From Varroa destructor (taxonomy: Eukaryota; Arthropoda; Arachnida; Mesostigmata; Varroidae), in the NCBI RefSeq assembly GCF_002443255.2, contig NW_019211457.1, positions 43,361,119 to 43,425,118 on the forward strand: a DNA stretch of 64,000 nt, in the 5' to 3' direction. The notes under the pieces are model-generated. The model worked only from the letters and a program-made list of their open reading frames with translations, was not told the origin of the DNA and did no database searches. Every line of letters begins with the position of its first letter. Within the stretch, counting starts at the first letter, position 1. A program made the translations under genes and the position numbers. Below, in pieces: positions 36,601 through 46,600 of the stretch.

Positions 36601-37200
36601 GCCAAATTTGTGTCTCTATACCAAGTTCTAGCGTTTGCACCTGTTGATAATGTTTAGCGCGCGTAATTGTTGCTCCGAGAAAGTATCAAACTGGGGCTCC
36701 ATTCCTTAATTTCAATAAGCTACTAATGACAAGTTAACAATGATAATTACTTCTCGAAAGGAAAGATTTTACTGCTGCCAACGCTCATCATAGGATTTGC
36801 CATATGATGTACGCAAGTTGGATATTCTGCCATTTTGTAAACTCGAGTTATACTACCGCACGCCATACAACATGTGGCACTTTAGTTATGTATAAAGAGC
36901 ACCCCTTTTTTTAAGAAACTGCTTTGTCTCTATTCGCATGGTCGGTTGATTAAAAAAGTCGAAATTGTTTCATAGTGCCGGCTCAGCTACTTCCTGGCGT
37001 GAACCTGAGGGTCTGGGGGCAATACTCTTTCCAGCTCCATTTAAGTCGCCCCTTTATAGTTCTTCTTGATATCGCCGCCGTCAAAGGAACCACCATATTC
37101 ACACGCACATAGGCTCGTATAAAATACCTAACGGCCACTGACGCTTACGGACGGAATGGTTACTATTTCTTGTAAGAAAAAAGGCTTATAGTTATGTAAA
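33601..37200. other. AT-rich non-coding stretch
   Basis: Frames of 60-81 codons only. Those at 34565-34759 and 35345-35575 (+) have mixed composition but no motif. The A25 run at 34342-34366 is listed separately. No element or RNA gene was seen. Confidence 0.45.
34342..34366. repeat. A25 homopolymer
   Basis: Twenty-five consecutive A after TAC AT. It could be the tail of a retroposed copy, but no SINE or LINE body was recognised upstream and no target-site duplication was established. Confidence 0.9.
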
Positions 37201-38309
37201 CGATGAACGCGCTTACCTGAGAAGGCGGTAGCGTTGATAACAGTGGTTGGCATTGGCAGTTCCTGTAAGCTTTAATCGTGCCGCTATACGATATACGCTA
37301 AGTTCTCAAAATTTTGATGTCTCATCAACCGCTGGACTGCCCCAGTAACATCAAGACTAAGCCCACCACGTTAAAACTTAGGACCGACCTGAGGGAGTTC
37401 CGATACGCGGCCGTGTGGTAAATTGTGATACAGGTGGTTATAGCCGGAAGTCACTAACGAGGGTGTGTGATTCTCTCCATCGAGCTAGGGAATCTGCTTT
37501 GTTCTAACAAAATGGAGCAGTAGACAGAGTAACCAACCGTTCCTCTCGATCGAGTTTACGTGTTGGAGTTACTACATTAAAAATAGGTTTTGACCTGTAG
37601 TATAGCTGAGTAGACCGCAGTCGGCGTGAATGGCCACTCGACTTCTGAATTCCAAAGGCTGTATCTTGCTCGTATCCTATTCATATGCCTCTCCTCTGTT
37701 ATTCGTTATTGGCCTGCCAGTAATCCGTTAACGGACTTCGAGGTCCATAGGACTCACTGGAAGTCAATGCCGCGATCTCCCCTTCAGCGTAACTGGCTCA
37801 TTGACAGGCCATCGACCAGGCAATATTATATCAGACGGCAAAACAGAAAGAGAGATATAAAGGGAGAAAGAGGCTATGACCTAGCCGAAAACTTTGCATA
37901 TCGTTGCCGTGAGTCAAATGGACGCGGCCAGGGTAAGCGCGACAGGGTTCGTTCTTAAGCGCGGCTAAATGATTTCTATCCGAAGGTTTCTGACTCAACC
38001 AGCCTCCTGCAGCATTCGTTGTCGCAGCGGGAGTTGTGCGGCCAACTGCGGGAACGACATCACTGAACTATGATAAAGAACAGAGTTTGGCAGCCGCTGT
38101 AGTTCTCAACTTACGCTGCTAAACTCCAAGTTACATAGACCACCAGCATCTACGTAGTCTATACCTAAAGGCCTCCGACATTTACCTGGGACTAGGTGGC
38201 AAATCTCAGTCATGTTAATCCGGTCCACCCATGTTTACCTTATTCTTATCGGGAAACACGGCGCAAGCAGAGGGCGTAAGCCTATGCCGAAGTCCGCTAT
38301 GATTTTCAT
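37201..38309. other. GC-richer stretch with short frames
   Basis: A 110-codon plus-strand frame (37626-37958) is Arg-rich toward its end and has no recognised domain. This is the left part of the GC island that includes the 38.3 kb exon candidate. Confidence 0.3.
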
Positions 38310-38514
38310 TCATCCGTTGCTCGTTGCTTGGGCCGTGCGCTTACTGAGACTTTGGAGATCGACGACTTGGTCGAATTTGCGCGCCCTAGGGGGTTCGCTG
38401 GCGGGAGGACTTTGAAGAAACTGCTTTAGCTGGCTGACGTCGGCGGAGATTGCATAGTGGCCCTCGGCCGATAGAGGTAATAGTTCCAACGAGGAATCTC
38501 TTAAGGGGAGCGGG
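38310..38514 (-). CDS. Candidate exon, unknown protein
   Basis: On the minus strand a strong acceptor, with the pyrimidine tract TTTCTCATCTTTACCTTTCC and then ATACAG, is followed from 38514 by an open frame to a TGA at 38310. It contains segments such as ELLPLSAEGHYAISADVSQL and ARKFDQVVDLQSLSKRTAQA. The codons show a G/C-ending, coding-like pattern. A good donor (TCA|GTAAGC, GT opposite 38343-38344) lies inside, so it may be an internal exon of 170 nt or a terminal exon of 205 nt. Much of the opposite strand (38212-38415) is also open. No family is recognised and no partner exon was found. Confidence 0.3.
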
Positions 38515-39673
38515 CTGTATGGAAAGGTAAAGATGAGAAAGGATCGTACGAAAGAAACACACGAGCGGTCGCCCGGCATCTACAAGTGCGTAGTGTTACC
38601 CGGACCTTTGACGCAAGCGAATGTCTAAGAGTAGCAGGAACTTGGAAAGAATCGATGGGATAAAGGGGTCGGAGTAAGTCAGCCTTGAGCAGAACGAAAA
38701 CAAAGTGCCCCCACGAGAAATATACACCAAATCGTCACTTCGATCTGCGCCACTATTAAAGTATATTACACTGGCGGCCACAGTTGCATTGGTTTAGATG
38801 TTGCCCTTACACATACGTACATATATGGTAACGACAAGCGCGTGAATGTTTTACACCGATAAGCCATGTGTTATATCGACTGTATGGAAAATCAATGCAA
38901 AGAAAATACTTCAAAATTGCTACTCGTAGTATGAAACACAAGAACGTAACGAACGGAAACGGACTGCCTGCTTCGTGAGTATGCAGCATGGAGTTAGATG
39001 CAATTTAAACAATATTAGTACTAAAAGGATAGGCAAAATTAAGGTACCGCACCTTCTCGTTCAGCAACAGATAAAATGAGAGAAAAAGAAACGAGGAAAT
39101 TCAACTATAATGACTAATATGATTTGTGTCTAGAACGATAAAACGTGAATGAGTAGACACATTCTAATTGGCAGATGTTTTAGTTTTCAACACGAATGAG
39201 TTTCCAAGGATTTTTGCATCCTCGTTTCACCTTTGACTACATCCAATAGGTTACCTCTTCATGTAATAACTCAGAGGGTAGCGTGTTTGAACGGGCACAA
39301 ATACAAATTGTTTCATGCCAAGAGTCAGCCTTCCAATAGAATGCCTAACGATGCCGGATATAAAATTCGAAACATAGAAAAGTTACCGGTTAGTATAAAT
39401 GCTCTTCGCAATTAGCTGCAGCGGTACATATGTATGGCATTTTTTTCGATACATGTATATACTAAAAGTCATTACTCATTATTATAATATGCCGCGGAAT
39501 GTATACGGCGAGAGCACTATGTGTTGGCTATCGAAAATATGTTGACCGTTGTTTCAGCTAAATGGCTTTCGAGCTACGTAGGTCGCATCGGAACTTTGAC
39601 CGTAGTAGATATGCTAAAATGATTGGAGTGCCTGTATTCAGACTCAGGATAAAGCGTCTTGACGATAGATAAA
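38515..39673. other. Non-coding stretch upstream of the mariner relic
   Basis: Composition falls from GC-rich to AT-rich. Short frames only. The left terminal repeat of the mariner should lie in the last 100-300 bases but could not be recognised. Confidence 0.4.
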
Positions 39674-40565
39674 ATGCTTGCGAAGATTCGCTATATTTTA
39701 CAATTTTATTACGATAAAAGGCAGAATCGCTGCCCGGGCCTAAACAAAAATTGTGCTGCTTATGGCTAACGGAACGCTAGCAAGGCCAAGGATGCTTCTG
39801 TCGCTTTCCTTCTGGAAATCTCGCTATTGAAGGTCTTCGTTGAACTGGTCGATCAATTGTGAAAACAGCCGATGAAATCATCACAGAAATTGAGCAATAT
39901 TTATGCATGAGTAGTCATATGGTCAAGGAATTAAACGCCCACTGCCACACAGGTTTTAGGAAAGACGGCTAAGAAAATAACCTCGATGTTTGGCTGCAAT
40001 ACGAATTTACGGAAAAGAATCCATTTACAAAACCTTACCGGAAAGCGACGGAAATCCAGCCATTTCTAAAGCGCTTGATCACGGGCGACAATAAAAAATA
40101 CTTCACATATAATAGTAATGTGTAAAGAGAATCGTGTTGCACGGTCCGTAGCAAAGCCCACAGTGGCAAAGCGGACCAGGTTATGTGTTTGAAGAAATAG
40201 GGAAGAACCGCCGGGCAAAATATCTGAGGTGGGCCTCTGCCACCACCAACTAAAAAGATTACAACAAACTATTGAAAAAAAAACCGATCAGTAAAAGGTC
40301 GTGACATCATCATCGTCTTCAATCACAATGTCAGATCACATGTTTGGCTTCTCGGCAAGAACTGAGAGAAATTGGATTGGAAATCTTAATGCCGTACACC
40401 CCGGATCTTGCTTGTTCTGTGGAATTCGCTTAATGGCGTTAATTTCCTCTGAATGGAAGGATGTAACAATCACTCGGCGCAATTTTCCACTCAGAAATCT
40501 CTCAGTGATGAGATTATGATGTTTGGAGAAGACCATCGATAAAGACGGCGCACGTTCAGTTTAGT
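39674..40565 (+). mobile_element. mariner transposase relic, nearly full length, inactive
   Basis: The transposase can be followed from its N-terminus to its C-terminus through several frames. It starts ATG (39674) with IRYILQFYYDKRQN and KNCAAYG, the helix-turn-helix region. Next come the linker KTADEIITEIEQ, then NNLDVWLQYEFTEKN, then FLKRLITGD with the first catalytic Asp (40087-40089). After a gap come QLKRLQQTIEKKTD (near 40258), LASRQELREIG, LEILMPYTPDLA and, in another frame, a C-terminal stretch to about 40565. Several stops and frameshifts are present. The position of the second Asp reads His and the third is replaced, so the enzyme would be dead even without the frame breaks. The 892-bp span is shorter than the usual roughly 1.0-kb frame, and the segment between the first and second Asp (about 40200-40255) looks deleted. 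Confidence 0.92.
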
Positions 40566-42082
40566 AATGGTCAACACTTCATGGACAGGCCTCTATATAT
40601 ATATGTAACTAATCATGTAAGTGCCAATTCGAACACGATACGTATTTAAAGCTGATGATCCTTTTTCCTAGCGGCAGTAGCGGTCCTCGTTAATAGCAAT
40701 GTCTACAAATGTGTTGCATGAGCCTAAAACAGCAATGACAGTCGACCCCTCCTGCGTGTTCCCCGAAAAAATTGGAGGTATCAAAGAGACGTCTGTTATC
40801 TACCTCTATATATATAATCTAACCTGTGTGGCATATGAGAGTTTAGTTGGCGTGTGCCATTTCTTGTAATTTCGACAAGTGCGCAAATGCCGTCCATAAA
40901 ATTACCTCATTCCATGCCACCAACCAGTCAGAATGGCTGTCTCGTTGGCGCTGTCATCAGATACGATTCTCCTTCTGACCACAAACTCCATAAACGCAGG
41001 TTAAGCGAACTAATACAGCCGGCTTGGTGGAACAATATTGAATTGTTCTCTTCAGTTTGACAAAAAGTAACATGTTGTCTAGCGCTGCACTCATTCACTA
41101 ATAGAATTTTTTGTCTGTTCTGGCTCCTATCCCGCGTGCAGGCCCATACGGATGAACAATTTTCTAAAAGAATTCTATTTGTGAGACACAACAGAACTGG
41201 ACACAATATGAGGAGGGGTCTGGAAGTCCAGGATACCGAAGACAGCTTGCGAGTACGGATCGATGGATGCTACTGATGTGTAGTTGGCCTATTGCTATAC
41301 GAAACAAAGAAGCGAACTAGCGGATTTTCTCTACAAAAAGAAAGTAAATGCCGCACTACACCCGTCGTGCACTGTATACTAGTATAACACATGTAGAAAT
41401 ACGTTGTTGAAAACATTTCACATACTTATAAAAAGTAATGACGTGCAAAAGCTTAAAATACTTTACCCTTGGTCAATTCACCATATGGCTATGTACGGCG
41501 TATTTACGTTCGAATTGAATCGTATCATCCGTCTTAAGAGGACGTCAGCGTACAAAAACGTTACCTAAGTCTCATTTATTTATATTGCTAAAGATCTATA
41601 ATGAAAATCTAATGAAAAAAACTTAAAGTGATTGGATTATGGGCTCTGTATGTACAAAGCGATAAATTTTTGTTACTATTACTTATATCTCATAATTGTC
41701 ATGTACAGATGTGACCAATCAGAAGTTATGAACTAAGAAAAGCTCCCTTAGCATAAATATATACATAAGTATATAATAAATATAAAAGATTAAAAAAAAA
41801 AAAGTGTTTTTAGCTAATAATACCTGCTGTTGTTTATTGTACAGTAAATAATATATAAACTGGGAAAACATGTTTATATATATACGACATTTTGGCTTTC
41901 ATACATTTGCCAGGACATTCCGCTAGAGCGATCGAAAGTAACGAACGGGACGCCGTTTGATAAATGCTGTTATGAAAAAACGTGTCCGTTTTCAATGTCT
42001 CAAACGTTGACGCATGCTTATTTTCCGGTCTAATGTCCGTCTTATCTGGCCCAATTGTTACCCAGAATAGTCGTAGTCTTTA
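40566..42082. other. Non-coding stretch between mariner relic and zinc-ribbon gene
   Basis: Two similar CTCTATATATATAT runs occur near 40592 and 40803. Short frames at 40854-41060 (+) and 40928-41206 (-) have no recognised motif. From 41.4 kb the DNA is strongly AT-rich up to the gene, with an A-rich run near 41795 and TATA-like DNA near 41875-41885. Confidence 0.4.
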
Positions 42083-42088
42083 TCAGTT
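42083..42088 (+). promoter_or_regulatory. Possible initiator (Inr) for the zinc-ribbon gene
   Basis: TCAGTT matches the arthropod initiator consensus TCAGTY and lies 33-38 nt before the ATG, which would give a short 5' UTR. No TATA box stands at the usual -30, and no downstream promoter element is evident. Six-base matches are frequent by chance, so this is suggestive only. Confidence 0.22.
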
Positions 42089-42120
42089 TTTCCTAATCGT
42101 TCAAAGGTGCGTTCAATAAC

Positions 42121-42381
42121 ATGCGACTATCAATCATCTTCTTTCGTAATTTTTTCCGTATCACCAAGCGATTTTTGAGTACTAATAATAGTGTGCCAGC
42201 TATGCCTAGGACAGCCAATCTGGCATTAGAAGCGAAGCGTAACCTGTGTCCACTGTGTGGAAAAACTGGGACGGAATACGCGGTGTTTGGCGTCTACCTA
42301 TCCTGTCCTGTTTGTTCGCATAAAGACTGCCCATTACGACCACCGCCTCCATCAGCCACCACGCCAGTAATTTCAGCCTAA
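42121..42381 (+). CDS. Small mitochondrial-type zinc-ribbon protein, 86 aa (hypothetical)
   Basis: A true ATG opens an intronless frame ending in TAA. Residues 1-24 (MRLSIIFFRNFFRITKRFLS and on) are rich in Arg/Lys, Phe and Ser with no acidic residue until Glu37, a typical mitochondrial targeting sequence. Residues 43-70 form a zinc ribbon: Cys43-Pro-Leu-Cys46-Gly-Lys, then after 15 residues Cys62-Pro-Val-Cys65, with a further Cys70. The two CPxC knuckles are the standard zinc-binding arrangement. A Pro/Ser/Thr-rich tail follows. AATAAA lies 16 nt past the stop. Met28 is an alternative start that would remove the presequence. I do not recognise the family; a mitochondrial ribosome, assembly or nucleic-acid-binding role would be inference only. 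It may also be a retrocopy or the last exon of a longer gene. Confidence 0.55.
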   Translation: MRLSIIFFRNFFRITKRFLSTNNSVPAMPRTANLALEAKRNLCPLCGKTGTEYAVFGVYLSCPVCSHKDCPLRPPPPSATTPVISA

Positions 42382-42396
42382 ACGTCGCCTAATACG

Positions 42397-42402
42397 AATA
42401 AA
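42397..42402 (+). terminator. Polyadenylation signal of the zinc-ribbon gene
   Basis: A perfect AATAAA hexamer stands 16 nt after the stop codon, a usual distance in compact arthropod genes. It supports the plus-strand gene call. A GT-rich downstream element is not obvious. Confidence 0.45.
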
Positions 42403-44199
42403 GATTCTGAGCGAAGAGGTCCTATTAAGGACTAGGTTAGAATCGTCATGTTATCATATCTGAAAAAGTTCTCTCACACTAAACAGTAATATTAGTTAAT
42501 AGAATAGTGTGCTAGTGGTAGCCTCCAAACAATATTTGCTTAATGGGACAATCGTTTTCTCAGCAGCGGCCGCCAAATAAAAACGAAAGTAAAGTGTATC
42601 TTCGATTAATTTGATAATTTTTTTGAAGTTTTTTTTCAAAAAAAACTATACGACCGTATCATATCTGTCGGGAAAAAAGTGAATAACTGGCAGAATTGTA
42701 GCGGTTATCGATTTTACTGTAGTCGGTATCTTATTTCCCAAACCCAACTGCATTCGATATAATCAAGGCGGTAAGCTCAGATAATGGCGCCCTTGTTGTC
42801 CTCTTGCGCGTGCGAACCTTTCACTGATATCTCACCTCTTACATTGCCCAGAAAGACCTTGTTATTCAATACACGTGCACACAGATAGCAAATGCGAACG
42901 CCGCTTCTCGTACAAACTAATAACATTGTTTTATCCTTGTTTGGCCAAATACTTTGAGGTTGCAAGGCAAAGTTCCAGCCGCAGGCCTGAACTTTTGCGA
43001 TCCACTTATGGTGGATGATTATGATAACGTATACTACTCATTATTGTACGGCGGACGTATCTGAGTCACGGTAGGCAGACAACGTAACTTCACTGCTATG
43101 AAGAAGCACGCTTCAAATCTATAGAGTAGCTACAGATTCTTTCTTCTTCAGATGTTTGGCGTTGAAGGTATGATTTCGTGTTGTTCTAGTGATACCTCCG
43201 ACCGACGTCGTGGGGTGTTCTTTTCGCGGTCGTCACTTCGATGAACTCGTTTTGATAATCATTGCCTTTGCTATAACTCATTTCGTTTTTCCCAGCTGCT
43301 CAAGTAACCTCACATATATAATCGCCGTTTGATAACATACTTCGCATGTTTGGCTATTAGTGGATTGGCTGCTCTATTTCAACGAAATCATAAGACAATG
43401 GTACGATTATGATTATCTTCTGCAAAAAATACCTACAAACAAAGCATACCTGTTTTCTATTCTTCTTCTAACATTTGGCAATACATTGTAATTCTAAAAA
43501 TTATGTACTAGTTGCTATTTTTTTGCCGCCACTGCTTTTTAAATGTACCCCATGCTGCCCATGGTGTTCTTCTCATTGTGAGTACTTTTCAAATAAATAA
43601 TCATGGAAAAAGTGTTTTGGGATACAGTTTTTTTTTAATAGCTCTGTGAATTTGCTATATGGGTACGCGCTTCTCTCTTTCTATGGTGGTTTGTCAATGT
43701 ACAGGGATTTGGCAAGTTTGACAAATAGAACGAACGCAATTCGTAAAAACGCTGTCGGATTTTGGCTACAGGTAGAGTTGATAGGGATAAGTACCTCGCG
43801 GATGCAAAGACTTTAATGAAAAAAAGCTCAAAATACATCGAACTGAGAAGAGAAGTCGACCGATAAGACCAATTCAATCTACCGGCTTCCAATCACCCCA
43901 TTCTGAGATACTTCATATAGACTGGTTACTTAGAATATTGAAATGTAGATGCCAAGGGGGCTAACTTATTTTACTAGTCCGTTGCCAACGTGTGAACGAT
44001 TGATATCAGCAACAACTACCAATAAATTGAAATTATTGAGCTGGAAACGTAAAAATAAGAATCTAAAGTTTTTAACCTCTCAGCTCAGGTTACATAGAGT
44101 AAAACTTCACCTTTTCCTTCACCTGTTTCCGAATACAGACACAAATAGAAACTATTCTTACGTCAGTATGGACAGTGTCCAGTAAAGAAACAACTGTTT
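42403..44199. other. Non-coding stretch, nothing recognised
   Basis: Short frames on both strands (for example minus 43635-43892, 85 codons; plus 43949-44185, 78 codons) without motifs. An acceptor-like TTCTTTCTTCTTCAG near 43139-43152 is followed after 16 nt by a donor-like GTATGA, which is too short to call as an exon. Confidence 0.4.
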
Positions 44200-44270
44200 A
44201 TTTTCGAGACATTGAACCCGGCTTACCGGTTGTAAGCGGTCTCAGTACCGTTACGCCATCTAGCTTGGTT
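44200..44270 (-). repeat. Degenerate tRNA-like sequence, probable SINE head
   Basis: Read on the minus strand, the interval has a pol III box A (TGGCGTAACGG, opposite 44248-44258) and a box B (GGGTTCAATGTCTC, opposite 44206-44219) at tRNA-like spacing. Between them is an anticodon-arm-like ACCG...CGGT stem around a loop containing TTACAA, which resembles a Val-type arm. The acceptor stem does not close and the T stem is imperfect, so it is not a functional tRNA gene. A tRNA-derived SINE fragment or a tRNA pseudogene is likely. No A-rich tail was established. Confidence 0.55.
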
Positions 44271-45840
44271 AAACTTATGCAACTCTTTTTTAAGAGAGGC
44301 CTAAAATGGTTCAGCCTTGCAAGCCGAGGGGGTCTCGCCAAATTCTACCCGTAAAGAAACTACCATTATATGGGGCCAGTTACTTCATATAGTACTGAAT
44401 TTGGTCTCTCGTACTCAGGTTTGGTACCCGGACATGCCTCTCGGTCTTCTATATTAACTATAAGTCAGACTTGCCGGTTATTTTATGTCGACCTTAACTT
44501 TTTTTGCTCTGTTATAAATGCGTCCACTCTTACCAAGGCTAAAATGTCCTTACAAGCTTCGTTTGAACGCTCGCATTGAAAAATTCTCTTCTTTTTCTGG
44601 AATTCATTTGGATTTTTGCGAACGTTTGGTCAATATACTCGGCAAAAAGCAGACGTGTCACTATCTTTCTAAAGTCACCTATAACAGTCCGTTATGAGGA
44701 AAAGTGCTCAATTCAAAGAAGTATGTATATATATAAGGTATGTATAGTGGTGAGAACTTTACGTTTTGAGTTTTACGTGTGGCACCGTCGTTAAGGGTTC
44801 CACCAGACACATTTTTGAGAGCTATGAATTGGCACTCACATAGGTGTGATACGACTTCTTAAGAAAACTAAATGTGAGACCGAACCTTTACCGAAGAACA
44901 GTGCTCCTTATTTCTCACCTGTCGAGTGAACTAGGTGGCTCCCATTGATGACGCTGAAGTATTCGTATAATGTATAGTGATGAATGCTTTATTTTTCCTC
45001 GGTTTTTAAACAAAAAATACTTACAAACTTACAACAGTAGGTTTGATGATCGTGTGCGCCGTACTCGCATTAGTTAACGATCCGGCAGAAACAACCTCTA
45101 TCTCCTTTCTAACGGGTTGAAAAATTGACGCCAGTCATAGTTATGTGATTGCGAACCCTGCGAGTGCACCATATGTCTATTTTCGTACACATTACTTACT
45201 AGCCGGCCATTTTCAGCTGTCCCTTCACTCGCTACTGGCGTCGCTAAGCCCGTGGAATCGTTATGTAGGCGTGACTTTTTTTTCTTGTAGCGCCGAACAG
45301 TGATTAACGATAGGAAAAAACCCGCTCTTCTGCTGAAAGTAAATAATAATCAAAATAATTAATAATAATCTAATTATAAGCGAGTAACATGCATGTCTAA
45401 TTTACGGCGAAAATAACCCGCTCTTGAAAATGGATAGGCCTCGAAAGTGTTCACGAAAGTAACGTCCGAACGAGGTCATTATAGTTCGCCGGAACAGCCT
45501 TGGCCATCATCGAAGAAGTCCTCAGAAGTGCCTGGAGTGCTTCTGTCCAATGATGACATGTCTTCACATCGATTTCTGCCACTGATAACAAATGTTACAC
45601 CATACGATTTCTAGATTACAGATTTTTTACTAAATGATAATTTATCAGCAATGACGGACTTCCTTATTGTCGTTGAAAGGTACTCATCGAGATCCGTTAT
45701 CGAAATAATTCTATTGTGAGATATGTGATTTAGTGGGTTTCGAGCCAAGTTACCGCTTGAGCTGCCGCTTCCTTCGGAATTTCTGCGTCACAGATAAAAC
45801 TGAATTTCCTATTTGTAATAAGTAACTGAGTAGAATGAAC
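44271..45840. other. Non-coding stretch between repeats
   Basis: Frames of about 70 codons at 44370-44579 and 44576-44794 (+) have no motif. An AACCCGCTCTT word occurs twice (near 45319 and 45416). An imperfect inverted repeat near 45508-45562 (ATCATCG... and ...AATGATGAC, with CAGAAG/CTTCTG inside) is weak. Confidence 0.4.
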
Positions 45841-45890
45841 TGATCGTTGTGACGTTATCCTACCAAACTCAAAGGATAATACAACGATCA
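45841..45890. repeat. Imperfect hairpin, 10 + 7 bp stem
   Basis: TGATCGTTGT (45841-45850) pairs with ACAACGATCA (45881-45890), and TTATCCT (45855-45861) pairs with AGGATAA (45873-45879). A 4-versus-1-base internal loop separates the two stems, and the terminal loop has 11 bases. At 50 nt it is shorter than usual animal pre-miRNAs, but it is pre-miRNA-like in shape. No evidence of transcription. Confidence 0.6.
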
Positions 45891-46508
45891 TATCAGGGTA
45901 GAATACGTTAAAACAAATAAAGGCCAGTCTGGCATTGGCTTCGACAAATCGAATCCCATTACCTACCTTTGTTCACATCAAGTAAAATGCATAAACCCAT
46001 ATATACTTAGATACATTTTGGTCTATTACATGATGTAATAACGATTGGCAGATGTAGTTCAGGATCTAGGTCCTACTTCCGAAGTCAACAAAAAATACAA
46101 TTATGTTAAGTGAGCACATCTGAATAGTGGTATTATTAAGTGGAATCATATTTTATGCTATAATTACATAATATTGATTCATCAACAATTTGGGAAGCCC
46201 ATATAACTGCGTTATCGTGCATAATGTGCCACTTATTCAGTTTACTATGCTAGAATCAATGGCATACTACTACTACTATGGGCATCTACGAGAATATCAG
46301 ACCCCATCGAGCAGTATCTGCTGTGTAAAAAGCGCACGATATGATAAACACCAATGTTGCTCACCGTAGAGAACCGAAGTGCCTCTTAAAGCTACCTGTT
46401 TAATGAAATATCCTCTGCTTAGAAGATTGACACACTTCTAGCCTAGATTATTCATAACAATTAAGTGAAAAGGATCAACACGACGATTTGAAGTTTGAAC
46501 ACTTCACT

Positions 46509-46600
46509 GCTCCGTTATAGCGCAGTCGGTAGCGTGTTAGCCTACTAAATTTAGTAACAAGTCGTAACGGACGTTCATGGCCAGGCGAAGGTTATTCGTT
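46509..46600 (+). repeat. Degenerate tRNA-like sequence (Met-like), probable SINE head
   Basis: The sequence from GCTCCGTTATAGCGCAGTCG has a perfect box A (TAGCGCAGTCGG, 46518-46529) and resembles the 5' half of an elongator-Met-type tRNA. The following GTTAGCCT and AGTCGTAACGG pieces match the anticodon-arm and variable regions loosely. A box-B-like CGTTCGATATTG is seen near 46588-46599, farther away than in a true tRNA, so insertions have occurred. The acceptor stem cannot close. It is a tRNA pseudogene or the head of a tRNA-derived SINE. Confidence 0.5.

Noticed and set aside
43139..43170. Possible 16-nt micro-exon between TTCTTCTTCAG and GTATGA.
   Set aside because: Too short to separate from chance without transcript data.
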